Shown here one piece after another: positions 51,513-60,900 of a stretch of 64,000 nucleotides of DNA. How positions within the stretch are numbered: the first letter of the stretch is position 1; every line of letters begins with the position of its first letter. A model generated the notes under the pieces. That model was not told the origin of the DNA. It did not search any database and was given only the letters and a program-made list of their open reading frames with translations. The DNA comes from Streptomyces sp. NBC_01353. Lineage in GTDB: Bacteria; Actinomycetota; Actinomycetes; Streptomycetales; Streptomycetaceae. The stretch is from assembly GCF_036237275.1 (NCBI RefSeq), contig NZ_CP108352.1, positions 1,116,001 through 1,180,000 on the forward strand. The letters run 5' to 3'. The translations under genes and the position numbers were made by a program.

Positions 51513-52769
51513 GTGGAGAGTTCACCGCCGACCGCATCTCGACGTTCCGCGCCGCTACGGCGCTCGGACATCCCGCCCGCGCCTCCGGCCACACGCCGTG
51601 CGTCGGGGGCCGGGGCGGTGATGGGGGCCATACTCGACCACGGGCCGGTGGCGCGCAGCACCGTGGCCCGATTGACCGGGCTCTCCCCCGCCGCGGTGAG
51701 CGGCCATTGCGGTGTGCTGCTGAGCCGCGGTCTGATCCGTGAGGGGCAGGAGACCGCGGGTCCGCGCGGCCTGGGCCGCCCCCATGTCCCCGTCGAGGTC
51801 GACAGCGGCCGTTTCCTGGTCGCGGGCGTCCATATCGCCGTCACGCACACGACGTTGTCGCTGATGGATCTGCGTGGTCGGGTCGTCGCCGAGGAGCGGC
51901 GGCCTCATGAGGCGACAGAGCCCGGGCGGGTACTGGACGGTCTCACGGAGCGTCTGCCCGCTCTGGTGGCGGCGCACGGCGCGGGCAGGACCGTGCTCGC
52001 CCTGGGCGCGGCGACCGGGCATTGGGTCGATCCGGAGGCCGGCGTGGTGGTGCGGCACCCGCAACTCGGCTGGCGTGATGTGGCGGTACGCGGTGTGCTC
52101 GCCGAGGCGACCGGGCTTCCCGTTCATGTCGACAGCCACGCCCGGGCGTTGGCACGGGCGGAGCAGCTCGTGGGGCAGAGCGCCACCCGCACGAGCGCGG
52201 TGCTGCTCTTCGTGGGGGCCGTCGTGGACGCGGCGTTCGTGTCGGCGGGCGCGGTGCACCAGGGGCCGCGCTCGGGAGCGGGGAACGTCGCCCATCTCCC
52301 GGTCGGCGCCGCCGGCGACGGCTCCGCGTCCTGCGTGTGCGGCGTCCCGGGGTGCCTGCAGGCCGAGGTGTCGGAGCCCGAGATGGTGCGGCGGGCCGTG
52401 GCGGCGGGCCTCTCGGTGTCGTCCTTCCCCGCCCTGCTGGAACGGGCGTTGGCGGGAGACCCGACGGCGCGGGAGCTGTTTCTGCGGCGCGCTCGTCTCG
52501 TGGGGCGGGCGGCTGCCGTGCTCCTGGACATGTTCGACCCCGAGGTGCTGATCGTGGTCGAGCCCGGGGTGGGCCGGCTGCCCGAGTGCCTCGCCACGCT
52601 CCGGGCCGAGGTGGCCGACCGGTCGTGGGTGTGCGACGACCCAGAACACCGTGTCGTACCGAGCTCGTTCACCGGATCCGTACTGGCGACAGCCGGGCCG
52701 GCGGTGGCCCTGGGGGCGCTCTACGACGATCCGCTCGGACCCTGGCCTGCGCTGCCCGCCGTCTCCTGA
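51513..52769 (+). CDS. ROK-family transcriptional regulator
   Basis: A 418-residue protein with an N-terminal winged HTH (about 38-75, GPVARSTVARLTGLSPAAVSGH) and a ROK domain. The zinc site is intact: His261 and the CVCGVPGC cluster (Cys274, 276, 281). The sugar site is not: the usual DNDANA is DSHARA (207-212), and the Glu before the zinc His (EIGH) is NVAH, so it probably does not bind or phosphorylate a sugar. The start is a GTG at 51513 with GGAAGG upstream. The location between a cysteine leader and organosulfur genes suggests it controls sulfur assimilation. Confidence 0.85.
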   Translation: MESSPPTASRRSAPLRRSDIPPAPPATRRASGAGAVMGAILDHGPVARSTVARLTGLSPAAVSGHCGVLLSRGLIREGQETAGPRGLGRPHVPVEVDSGRFLVAGVHIAVTHTTLSLMDLRGRVVAEERRPHEATEPGRVLDGLTERLPALVAAHGAGRTVLALGAATGHWVDPEAGVVVRHPQLGWRDVAVRGVLAEATGLPVHVDSHARALARAEQLVGQSATRTSAVLLFVGAVVDAAFVSAGAVHQGPRSGAGNVAHLPVGAAGDGSASCVCGVPGCLQAEVSEPEMVRRAVAAGLSVSSFPALLERALAGDPTARELFLRRARLVGRAAAVLLDMFDPEVLIVVEPGVGRLPECLATLRAEVADRSWVCDDPEHRVVPSSFTGSVLATAGPAVALGALYDDPLGPWPALPAVS

Positions 52770-52779
52770 CCGATGGGGG

Positions 52780-52799
52780 GCGGGGGCCGCTGCCCCCGC
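52780..52799. terminator. Terminator after the ROK gene
   Basis: GCGGGGGC and GCCCCCGC form an eight-base GC stem with a CGCT loop, ten bases after the ROK stop codon. Confidence 0.65.
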
Positions 52800-52871
52800 A
52801 CCTGAAGGTCCGACTTAATTCAGCGAGTTGCATTGTTGACCGGGCCGGAGCACAGAACGGAAAATGGATTC

Positions 52872-52994
52872 ATGAGCAGCCAGCGAGGGATTCTTCGGTC
52901 CGTGCCCACCACGGCACGTCACTGTCGCCCCCTGCCGCTCTCCGTTCCGGGATCCGACTGTGCCGAGGCCTTCCTCGCCGGAAAGAGCTGTTGA
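52872..52994 (+). CDS. Possible Cys-ending upstream ORF before the organosulfur operon
   Basis: A 40-codon frame starting MSSQRGILRS and ending FLAGKSC with the last codon before the stop being TGT; further cysteines are at positions 18 and 30. It has no convincing ribosome site. It is followed by a pyrimidine-rich stretch (about 53030-53160) up to the flavin reductase gene. The final Cys codon and the sulfur context make a second attenuator thinkable, but it may be noncoding. The gap 52800-53170 holds nothing else that I can support. Confidence 0.25.
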   Translation: MSSQRGILRSVPTTARHCRPLPLSVPGSDCAEAFLAGKSC

Positions 52995-53170
52995 CGCTCT
53001 CCCGCAGCTTCGCATGAATGCGGCCTGATCCGCCCCCAGGGGTTCGCGGCCGTTCTTTTCCGTCCTCTTTCCCGCGGTCGCTGCTCCCTGCCCTTTTACG
53101 GCCGGTCCTATCACCCTTTACCGCTCTCTTCCTGCCGTCTCGCCCTGCGCTTCTTCGCCCTGGAGGAAAT

Positions 53171-53674
53171 GTGTCCGTCTCCTTGTCCTCGCACCTCGCG
53201 ACGGACCTCGCCCCCGACCGCTTCAAGCAGGCGTTCCGCGCCTACCCCGCGGGGGTCGTCGTGGTCGCCGCCGACGCCGGCCGCGGACCCGTGGGCTTCA
53301 CCGCGACCTCGCTCACCTCACTGTCCCTGACTCCTCCGCTCATCTCCTTCGCCGTCGCCACGAAGTCGTCGTCCTGGCCGCACGTCGAGCAGGCCCGTAC
53401 CGCCGTCGTCCACTTCCTCGGGTCCGATCAGGAGCCGCTGGCCAGGCGGTTCGCGACGAGCGGCATCGACCGCTTCGCGGCGCCCACCGCGTGGCGGCGG
53501 CTCCCCGAGGGCGAGCCGGTCCTCTCGGACGTGGCCGGCTGGCTCCGGGTCGGCATCGAGGACCTCGTGCCCGCGGGTGACCACCGGATCGTCGTGGCCC
53601 GCGTGCTCGATTCATGGCAGGAACCGGGACGGCGCCCCCTGCTCTTCCACGACGGCGCCTATCTCTCCCTCTGA
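53171..53674 (+). CDS. Flavin reductase family protein
   Basis: A 167-residue NAD(P)H:FMN reductase-type split barrel protein that would supply reduced flavin to a two-component monooxygenase. The motif RAYPAGVVVVAADAGRGPVGFTATSLTSLSLTPPLISFAV is characteristic, as is FATSGIDRF. The start is a GTG at 53171 with GGAGGAAAT just upstream; longer upstream open frame is ignored. It lies at the head of the organosulfur operon whose monooxygenase (56480-57919) needs FMNH2. Confidence 0.88.
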   Translation: MSVSLSSHLATDLAPDRFKQAFRAYPAGVVVVAADAGRGPVGFTATSLTSLSLTPPLISFAVATKSSSWPHVEQARTAVVHFLGSDQEPLARRFATSGIDRFAAPTAWRRLPEGEPVLSDVAGWLRVGIEDLVPAGDHRIVVARVLDSWQEPGRRPLLFHDGAYLSL

Positions 53675-53735
53675 CCCGCACCCCTGTCCGGCATCTCACT
53701 CACCGCCGCCGGACCACTTCGGAACAGGATCATTC

Positions 53736-54800
53736 ATGTCACCCACCCCCGCCTATCCCCGATTGGGGCGAAGAGGCTTTCTCGCCCTCGCCGGTGGTGC
53801 GGCCCTCGGCATCGCCGGATGCGCGCCGCCCCCCAATCCCACTGTCCGGTCCGCCTCCGCCAAAGCTCTCTCCACCGCTCCTCCGCCACCGAACACCTCG
53901 CTTTCCGTCGCCGTACGAACGTCGCGCATTCAGTTCGCCGAGTCGGGCCTGCTGAAGGAACTCCCGTTCAAGGTGTCCGAATGGCCGAACCTCTCCGCGG
54001 GTCCGGACATCATCCAGGGATTCCGGGCGCGCTCCATCGATCTGGCGACCAATGCCGGAATTCCTCCGATCCAGGCCCATGCCATCGGGGTGGCGGCACG
54101 CATCGTGGCGGTTCAGCTGCGCCGCAAGCCGACGTACGTCTTCGCCACCGCCCCCGGCTCGTCCATCGCACGGGTGGAGGACTTCCGTGGCAGGAAGGTC
54201 GCGTTCTCGCAGGGTCAGGCCCAGGGGGTCGTCGTCCTGCGCGCCCTGAAGAAGGCCGGGATATCTCCGAAGGACGTACAACTGGTGGCTCTGCCGAGCA
54301 CCCAGTTCCTGACCGCCCTGCAGTCGAAGCAGGTCGACGTCGCGCCGCTGGGCGAACCGACGCTGACCAAGTACCTGGCCCAGTACGCGAAGGACGGCGC
54401 ACGCGACGTCCGCACCGACGTCGTCGACCTGCTGACGGTGCTGTGGGCCCCGTCGGAGGTCCTGGACGATCCCGCGAAGGCGGCGGCGGTCCGCAGCTTC
54501 GTTCCGCTCTGGGCGCGGGGTTCGGTGTGGGCGTGGGAGAACACGAACCGATGGATCGACGCGTACTACGTCAAGGACCAGGGCGTCAGCCGCGAGGACG
54601 GCAAGCGGATCGTGTCATCGCTCAACAAGCCTCATTTCCCGGCGCGTTGGGACGAGTCGATCGCCTGGGAGCAGGAGACCGCCGAGCTGCTTGCCGAGGG
54701 CGGCTTCGTGCCCCGGTTCGACGTGACGCAGCTCTTCGACCGACGTTTCGAAGGCCTGGCGGCCCAGGCCGTCGACGCCCAGTACCGGGAGGGAACATGA
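53736..54800 (+). CDS. ABC transporter substrate-binding lipoprotein, SsuA/NMT1-like
   Basis: A 354-residue exported binding protein. Twin arginines and a hydrophobic stretch lead to the lipobox IAGC (Cys29). The body follows the SsuA/TauA/NMT1 pattern: FRARSIDLATNAGIPPIQAH, VEDFRGRKVAFSQGQAQG, SKQVDVAPLGEPTLTKY. Such proteins bind sulfonates, taurine or related organosulfur or nitrogen compounds. It starts 61 bases after the flavin reductase and overlaps the permease gene (ATGA), so it is part of one import operon. Confidence 0.87.
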   Translation: MSPTPAYPRLGRRGFLALAGGAALGIAGCAPPPNPTVRSASAKALSTAPPPPNTSLSVAVRTSRIQFAESGLLKELPFKVSEWPNLSAGPDIIQGFRARSIDLATNAGIPPIQAHAIGVAARIVAVQLRRKPTYVFATAPGSSIARVEDFRGRKVAFSQGQAQGVVVLRALKKAGISPKDVQLVALPSTQFLTALQSKQVDVAPLGEPTLTKYLAQYAKDGARDVRTDVVDLLTVLWAPSEVLDDPAKAAAVRSFVPLWARGSVWAWENTNRWIDAYYVKDQGVSREDGKRIVSSLNKPHFPARWDESIAWEQETAELLAEGGFVPRFDVTQLFDRRFEGLAAQAVDAQYREGT

Positions 54801-55735
54801 CCGAGGCGCTGACCACCGCACGTACCTCCCGGGGAATCGCGGTGGCCGACGACCGCCGGACGGACCTGGTGCCCGCGAAGATCACGCCTGCGAAGACGGG
54901 CAGCAGCGGCTCCCCACCCGGCACCGGCGACAGGACGGGCAGAGGTGGTGACGGGAGGCGACGACGGCTCGGTCCTGGCCGGCCGGTGCCTTTCGGCCGG
55001 CTGCTGGGACCGGCGTTGCTCATCGCCGCCTGGTGGGCCGCCTCGGCCGCCGGGGTGCTCGACCCGCGCATCCTGTCCGGCCCCGGGAGCGTGGTCTCCA
55101 CCGCCGTCGACCTGGTGGCGGACGGCCGGCTGCAGGGGAATGTGCTGATCTCCCTGCAACGCGCGGGCCTCGGCCTCTTCTTCGGCGTGGCGGCCGGCGT
55201 AGCTCTGGCCGTCGTGGCGGGCCTCAGCCGCACGGGCGAGTACCTCGTCGACGGGCCTCTGCAGATCAAGCGGGCCATCCCGTCCCTGGCGATGCTGCCG
55301 CTGCTGATCCTCTGGCTCGGCATCGGCGAGGACATGAAGGTCACGGTGATCGCGCTCGGCGTGGCCGTGAACATGTACATCAACACGTACGCCTCGCTCA
55401 CCGGCATCGACAGCCGCCATGTCGAGCTCGCCGAGGTCCTTCGGCTGAGCCGGTGGCGGTTCGTACGCAAGGTCGTGATCCCTGGCTCCCTGCCCGGGTT
55501 CTTCGTGGGGCTGCGCCTGGGTGTGACCTCGTCGTGGCTCGGCCTGATCGTCGTCGAGCAGATCAACGCGACCAGCGGCATCGGTTACATGATGTTCCAG
55601 GCCCAGCAGTACGCACAGTCCGACGTGATCATCGTGGGGCTGGTGGCGTACGGAGTGTTCGGCTTCGCCTCCGACGCCCTCGTCCGCGCCATCGAGAGGA
55701 GGGCCCTCTCGTGGCGACGCACACTGGCGGGCTGA
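54797..55735 (+). CDS. ABC transporter permease, SsuC-like
   Basis: A 312-residue permease with a long hydrophilic, Arg/Gly-rich N-terminus (about 1-70) then six helices. The EAA loop reads ELAEVLRLSRWRFVRKVVIPGSLPGFFVGLRLG, typical of the SsuC/TauC/NitT group. The ATG overlaps the binding-protein stop codon by four bases. The long N-terminal extension is unusual for SsuC but common in actinobacterial members. Confidence 0.88.
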   Translation: MTEALTTARTSRGIAVADDRRTDLVPAKITPAKTGSSGSPPGTGDRTGRGGDGRRRRLGPGRPVPFGRLLGPALLIAAWWAASAAGVLDPRILSGPGSVVSTAVDLVADGRLQGNVLISLQRAGLGLFFGVAAGVALAVVAGLSRTGEYLVDGPLQIKRAIPSLAMLPLLILWLGIGEDMKVTVIALGVAVNMYINTYASLTGIDSRHVELAEVLRLSRWRFVRKVVIPGSLPGFFVGLRLGVTSSWLGLIVVEQINATSGIGYMMFQAQQYAQSDVIIVGLVAYGVFGFASDALVRAIERRALSWRRTLAG

Positions 55736-56496
55736 CCGAGGCACCACCGGCCGTCCGTACGCGGCGACTCGTCCGCCGGTTCGGAGAGCGTGCCGTACTG
55801 CAGGACGTCGATCTGGACCTGGCGCCCGGCGAGTTCACCGCCCTGCTCGGGCGCAGCGGGTCGGGCAAGTCGACACTGCTGCGCGCCGTTGCGCGGCTGG
55901 ACCACGGTGTCGAGGGCTCGGGCGAACTCGTCGTACCCGACCGGGTGTCGCTGTCCTTCCAGGACTCGCGCCTGCTGCCCTGGCTGCGTGTGCTGGACAA
56001 CGTGGTGCTCGGGCTGACCGGCGCCGGCGCCCGGGAGCGCGGACTGACCGCTCTGGAGGAGGTCGGGCTCGCGGGACGCGACCGGTCCTGGCCGCACGAG
56101 CTCTCCGGCGGGGAGCAGCAGCGTGCCGCGCTCGCCCGCGCGCTGGTCCACGACCCCGAACTGCTTCTCGCGGACGAGCCGTTCGGCGCGCTCGACGCGC
56201 TGACCCGGATCAAGATGCACGGTCTGCTCCGCGAACTGTACGAGCGCCACCGGCCGGCCGTGCTGCTGGTCACCCATGACGTCGACGAAGCCGTCGAGCT
56301 GGCCGACCGGGTGCTGGTCCTGGAGGACGGCCTGATCTCGCTGGACATCGCGGTCGACCTGCCCACGCCCCGCAGCCGACGCGACCCCCGGTTCCAGGAG
56401 TACCGCGACGCCCTGCTCGCCGCGCTCGGCGTGACGACGCCGTCCGCTCCCCCGTACGACTCCCAGGAGGAGAAGTCCCATGTCCCGCACGCCTGA
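55711..56496 (+). CDS. ABC transporter ATP-binding protein, SsuB-like
   Basis: A 261-residue ATPase. Walker A GRSGSGKST (about 44-52), Q-loop SFQDSRLLPWL (the QDxRLLPW form typical of SsuB/TauB), signature LSGGEQQR, Walker B LLLADEPFGALD and switch histidine VTHDVDEA. The start is a GTG at 55711 with GGAGG upstream, so it overlaps the permease gene by 25 bases; the end overlaps the monooxygenase gene by 17. A plausible set of sulfonate importer components is therefore complete. Confidence 0.9.
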   Translation: MATHTGGLTEAPPAVRTRRLVRRFGERAVLQDVDLDLAPGEFTALLGRSGSGKSTLLRAVARLDHGVEGSGELVVPDRVSLSFQDSRLLPWLRVLDNVVLGLTGAGARERGLTALEEVGLAGRDRSWPHELSGGEQQRAALARALVHDPELLLADEPFGALDALTRIKMHGLLRELYERHRPAVLLVTHDVDEAVELADRVLVLEDGLISLDIAVDLPTPRSRRDPRFQEYRDALLAALGVTTPSAPPYDSQEEKSHVPHA

Positions 56497-57919
56497 TCGC
56501 ACCCCGGCCGGCACGCCGGTCCGCAAGCACCTCCACCTCAACGCGTTCCTGATGTCGGTGGGGCATCACGAGGCCGCCTGGCGGCTGCCCGAGAGCCCGG
56601 CGCAGGGCGGTACCGACATCGCGCACTACCAGAACCTGGCCAGGATCGCCGAACGGGGCAAACTGGACTCGGTGTTCCTCGCCGACAGCCCGGTCCTGCA
56701 CGGCGACCCGGGGCGGCGTCCGTCGAGCAAGCTGGAGCCGACCGTCCTGCTGACCGCGCTCGCCGCGGTCACCAGCCGGATCGGCCTGATCGCGACCGCG
56801 TCGACCAGCTACAACGAACCGTTCAACCTCGCCCGTCGCTTCGCCTCGCTGGACCATGTGTCCGGCGGGCGGGCCGGCTGGAACATCGTCACCACCGCAG
56901 GCGCCGAGGCGGCCCGCAACTTCGGCCTCGACGACACCCCCCTCCACCACGAACGCTACGAACGCGCGGCCGAGTTCGTCGACGTGGCCACCAAGCTGTG
57001 GGACAGCTGGGCGGACGACGCCGTCATCGGCGACAAGGAGCGCGGCGTGCACGCCCTGGCGGACCGGGTGCGGCGCATCGACCACCGCGGCGCCCACTTC
57101 CGCGTCGACGGACCGCTGAACGTCCAGCGTTCGCCCCAGGGCCATCCGCTGCTCGTCCAGGCCGGATCGAGCGAGGACGGAAAGGAGTTCGCGGCGCGCT
57201 ACGCGGAGGCCGTGTTCACCGCGCAGCAGACCCTGGAGGACGGCATCGCGTTCTACAAGGACGTCAAGCAGCGCGCCGTGGCCTTCGGCCGCGACCCCGA
57301 CGGAATCAAGATCCTCCCGGGAGTCGTGCCGGTCATCGGCGACACCGAGGCCGAGGCACAGGAGCTGGACGCGGAGCTCGACCGGCTGATCGCACCCGAG
57401 TACGCCAAGCGTCAGCTCGCGCAGAAGCTGCGGATCGCGCCGGAGGATCTCGACCTCGACAGCGAGCTGCCCGAGGACATTCCCACCGAGGACGAGATCG
57501 AGGGCGCCAAGAGCCGCTACACCCTCATCGTGGATCTCGCCCGGCGCGAGCGCCTGACGGTACGGCAGCTCATCGGGCGGCTGGGCGGCGGCCGCGGGCA
57601 CCGGACCTTCGCCGGCACCGCCGAGCAGGTCGCCGACACGATCGAGCACTGGTACGAGAGCGGGGCGGCGGACGGGTTCAACATCATGCCGGCGGTGCTG
57701 CCGTCGGGCCTGGAGCGGTTCGTCGACCGGGTGGTGCCGATCCTCCAGGAGCGCGGACTGTTCCGTACCGAGTACAGCGGCACGACTCTGCGCGCTCACT
57801 ACGGCCTGGCCCGCCCGGCCAACCGGTTCTTCGACTCGCCGGCGTCCGATGCCGACGCCGTGGTCCCGGCGGGTGCCGACGGCGGGCGCTCCCCCTCCGC
57901 GCTGGTGGACGCACGGTGA
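56480..57919 (+). CDS. NtaA/DszA-type FMN-dependent monooxygenase
   Basis: A 479-residue bacterial-luciferase-like (LLM) monooxygenase of the NtaA/SnaA/DszA/SoxA group. The N-terminal LHLNAFLMSVGHHEAAWR, GKLDSVFLAD, NEPFNLARRFASLDHVSGGRAGWNIVTT and VQAGSSEDGKEFAARYAEAVFTAQ are group signatures. It uses FMNH2 from the flavin reductase to cleave C-S or C-N bonds in imported substrates. GGAGGAG precedes the ATG at 56480. Its stop overlaps the ABC exporter start (GTGA). The substrate cannot be fixed from sequence. Confidence 0.9.
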   Translation: MSRTPDRTPAGTPVRKHLHLNAFLMSVGHHEAAWRLPESPAQGGTDIAHYQNLARIAERGKLDSVFLADSPVLHGDPGRRPSSKLEPTVLLTALAAVTSRIGLIATASTSYNEPFNLARRFASLDHVSGGRAGWNIVTTAGAEAARNFGLDDTPLHHERYERAAEFVDVATKLWDSWADDAVIGDKERGVHALADRVRRIDHRGAHFRVDGPLNVQRSPQGHPLLVQAGSSEDGKEFAARYAEAVFTAQQTLEDGIAFYKDVKQRAVAFGRDPDGIKILPGVVPVIGDTEAEAQELDAELDRLIAPEYAKRQLAQKLRIAPEDLDLDSELPEDIPTEDEIEGAKSRYTLIVDLARRERLTVRQLIGRLGGGRGHRTFAGTAEQVADTIEHWYESGAADGFNIMPAVLPSGLERFVDRVVPILQERGLFRTEYSGTTLRAHYGLARPANRFFDSPASDADAVVPAGADGGRSPSALVDAR

Positions 57920-60900
57920 CCGGTTGTCCCCCACAGGCCCCGCAGGAACACGCCCCGTCGGAGCCGGTCGCCACCGCGGCGGCCGGCCCCGGCGGGCCCC
58001 GGCCGGCCGGCTGGGCGCGGCGGCTCCTCGGCTACTGCCTGCGTCACCGCCGTGATCTCGCCCTCGCGTACGGGGCCGCGGTCGTCGCCGCCGTGGCCAC
58101 CGCCGCGCTGCCGCTCGTCCTGCGCCATGTCGTCGACACCGTCTCGGCGGGGACGGCCGGGGCGCTGACGCCGTGGCTCGTGCTTCTGGTGTCCCTCGGC
58201 GCCGTCCGCTTCGGTGCGAGCTTCACCCGGCGCTACCGATCGGGCCGGGTGTCGCTCGGGGTCCAGTACGACCTGCGCAACGACGCCTTCGGCTCGCTCG
58301 TGCGGCTCGGCGGGTCCAAGCAGGACGAGCTGCGCACGGGGCAGGCGGTGAGCCGCTCCATCTCGGACATCACCCTGATCCAGACGTTGCTGCAGTTCCT
58401 GCCGAACCTCACGGGCAACGTGCTCATGTTCCTGACCTCCGTGGTCCTCATGGCGCTGCTCTCTCCTCTGCTGACCGCCGTTGCCCTGGTCGTGGGGCCG
58501 CTGCTCTGGCTGATCGCGTTCCGCAGCCGTCGCGACCTCTTCCCGGCGAACTGGCACGCCCAGCAGGAGGCGGCCGAGGTCGCCTCCGCCGTGGAGGCGA
58601 CGGTCACCGGTGTGCGGGTGGTGAAGGGGTTCGGTCAGGAGCAGCGGGAGTTGGCGGGTCTGGACGGTCGTGCCCGTCGGCTGTTCGCCTCCCGTATGCG
58701 GGTCGTGCGCTTCACCAGTCGGTACAACCCCGCGCTGCAGGCCGTGCCGGCCCTGGGGCAGGTCGCCGTGCTCGCGCTCGGCGGCTGGATGGCCTTGAAC
58801 GGCCGTATCTCTCTGGGCACGTTCCTCGCCTTCACGACGTACCTCGGCTCGTTCGTCACCCCGGTGCGGCAGCTGGCCACCCTGCTCACCGTCTGGCAGC
58901 CCGCCCGGGCTGGTGCCGTCCGCGTCCTGGAGGTCATCGACGAGACGCCCGGTCTGGCCGAGGCGCCCGGCGCGGTGGAGCTGCCGGCCGGCCCGCCGGC
59001 CGTCTCCTGGGAGGACGTCACCTTCGGGTACGGCAGCGGGGATCCGCTCCTGCGCGGCTTCTCGCTGGACATCCGGCCGGGTGAGACCGTCGCTCTCATC
59101 GGTCTCGCGGGCTCGGGGAAATCGACGGCGGCCGCGCTGCTCTCCCGCTTCTACGACGTGGCCGGCGGCCACGTCCGGGTCGGCGGCCACGACGTGCGCG
59201 AGGTGTCCCTGGACTCCCTGCGCTCCCGGATCGGGTTCGTGTTCGAGGAGTCGCTTCTGCTCTCCGACACCGTACGGGCCAACATCGCGTACGGACTGCC
59301 CGACGCCGCGGACGAACGGATCCGCGCGGCGGCCCGGCTGGCCCGGGCCGACGAGTTCATCGATCGGCTGCCGCACGGGTACGACACGGTCGTCGGCGAG
59401 CAGGGGCTCACGCTCTCCGGCGGTCAGCGGCAGCGAATCGCCCTGGCCAGGGCGCTGCTGTGCGAGCCCGACGTGCTCGTCCTGGACGACGCCACGTCGG
59501 CGATCGACACCCGGGTGGAGGCGGAGATCCACGATGCCCTGCGGACGGCGGCGCGTCGGCCCACGACGCTGATCGTGGCGCATCGGCGCTCCACTCTGGA
59601 GCTGGCGGACCGGATCGCCGTGCTGGACGCGGGCCGCGTCGTCGACACCGGGACGCTCGACGAACTGCGGTCCCGCTCAACGCTGTTGCGCTCTCTGCTG
59701 TCCTCTCCGGAGCAGACTTCCGGGCCGGTGGAGGACGACTCCCCCATCGGCTCCTCCGGATCCCCGGCCGTCGCCGACGTAACGGCCGCGCTCTGGCGGC
59801 GGGACGTGGACGGCGCATCCGACGACGAGGGCGGCGAGGCCTCGGTCCGTGCCGCTCAGGCGTTCGCGGAGGCCGCGGCGACGTCCGGACCCGGTCGTGG
59901 CGCACCGGGCGGCGGCGGGCTGCTCGGCTCCGCCCCGCCGAACCCGGAGGTGCTTGCCGGTCTCGCCCGGATGCCGATGCCCAGGGCCGATCCGGGGCTC
60001 CCGGTGGAGGTGGCCTCGGCGGCCGAGCCGGAGCTGGGTCTGGGGCGGCTGCTGCGTCCCTTCCGGGCTCCGCTGCTGATCGGGCTGCTCCTCGTCGCGC
60101 TGGACGCGCTCGCGCAGATCGCCGTACCGGTGCTGGTCAGGCACGGGGTCGACGGCGGGGTGGCTCAGGGTGCCAGGGGCGCCCTGCTGGCGGCCGCGGC
60201 CGCCGCCGCTGTCGTGGTGGCGGCGAACTGGGTGGTCGGCGTCCTGCAGGTCCGTACGACGGGCCGTACCGGCGAGCGGCTGCTGTACACGCTGCGGGTC
60301 AAGACCTTCGCACAATTGCAGCGGCTCGGGCTCGACTACTACGAGCGCGAGCTGGGCGGCCGGATCATGACCCGGATGACCACGGACGTGGACGCCCTGT
60401 CCACGTTCATGCAGACGGGACTCATCACGGCCGTGGTGAGCGGGCTGACCGTGGTGGGCGTGCTCGCCGCCCTGCTCGTGATCGACGCGGGCCTCGCCCT
60501 CGTCCTCGTCGCCGCGGTGCCGGTGCTGGCCGTCGCGACGGCCGTGTTCCGCCACCACTCCGTGCCGGCGTACCGGGATGCCCGGGAGCGCGTCAGCATC
60601 GTCAACGCCGCGCTGCAGGAGAACGTCGCCACGATCCGGGTCACCCAGGCCTTCCGCCGGGAGGTGCACAACGCCCGGCATTTCGCGCGGCTCGCGGGCG
60701 AGTTCCGGGACTCCCGGCTCCGCGCCCAGCGGTACATGGGAATCTTCTTCCCGTTCGTCGAGTTCCTCGGCACACTGTCGGCGGCCACCGTGCTGGCCGT
60801 CGGCGCGGGCAGGGTGACGGCCGGGGAGCTCACTGCGGGCACACTCATCGCGTTCCTGCTGTACGTGGAGCTGTTCTTCGCCCCGATCCAGCAGCTGTCC

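Noticed and set aside
56998-57915. Extension of the ABC exporter frame upstream into the monooxygenase gene
   Set aside because: It is an alternative-frame reading of the monooxygenase; the GTG at 57916 with the four-base overlap is the better start.
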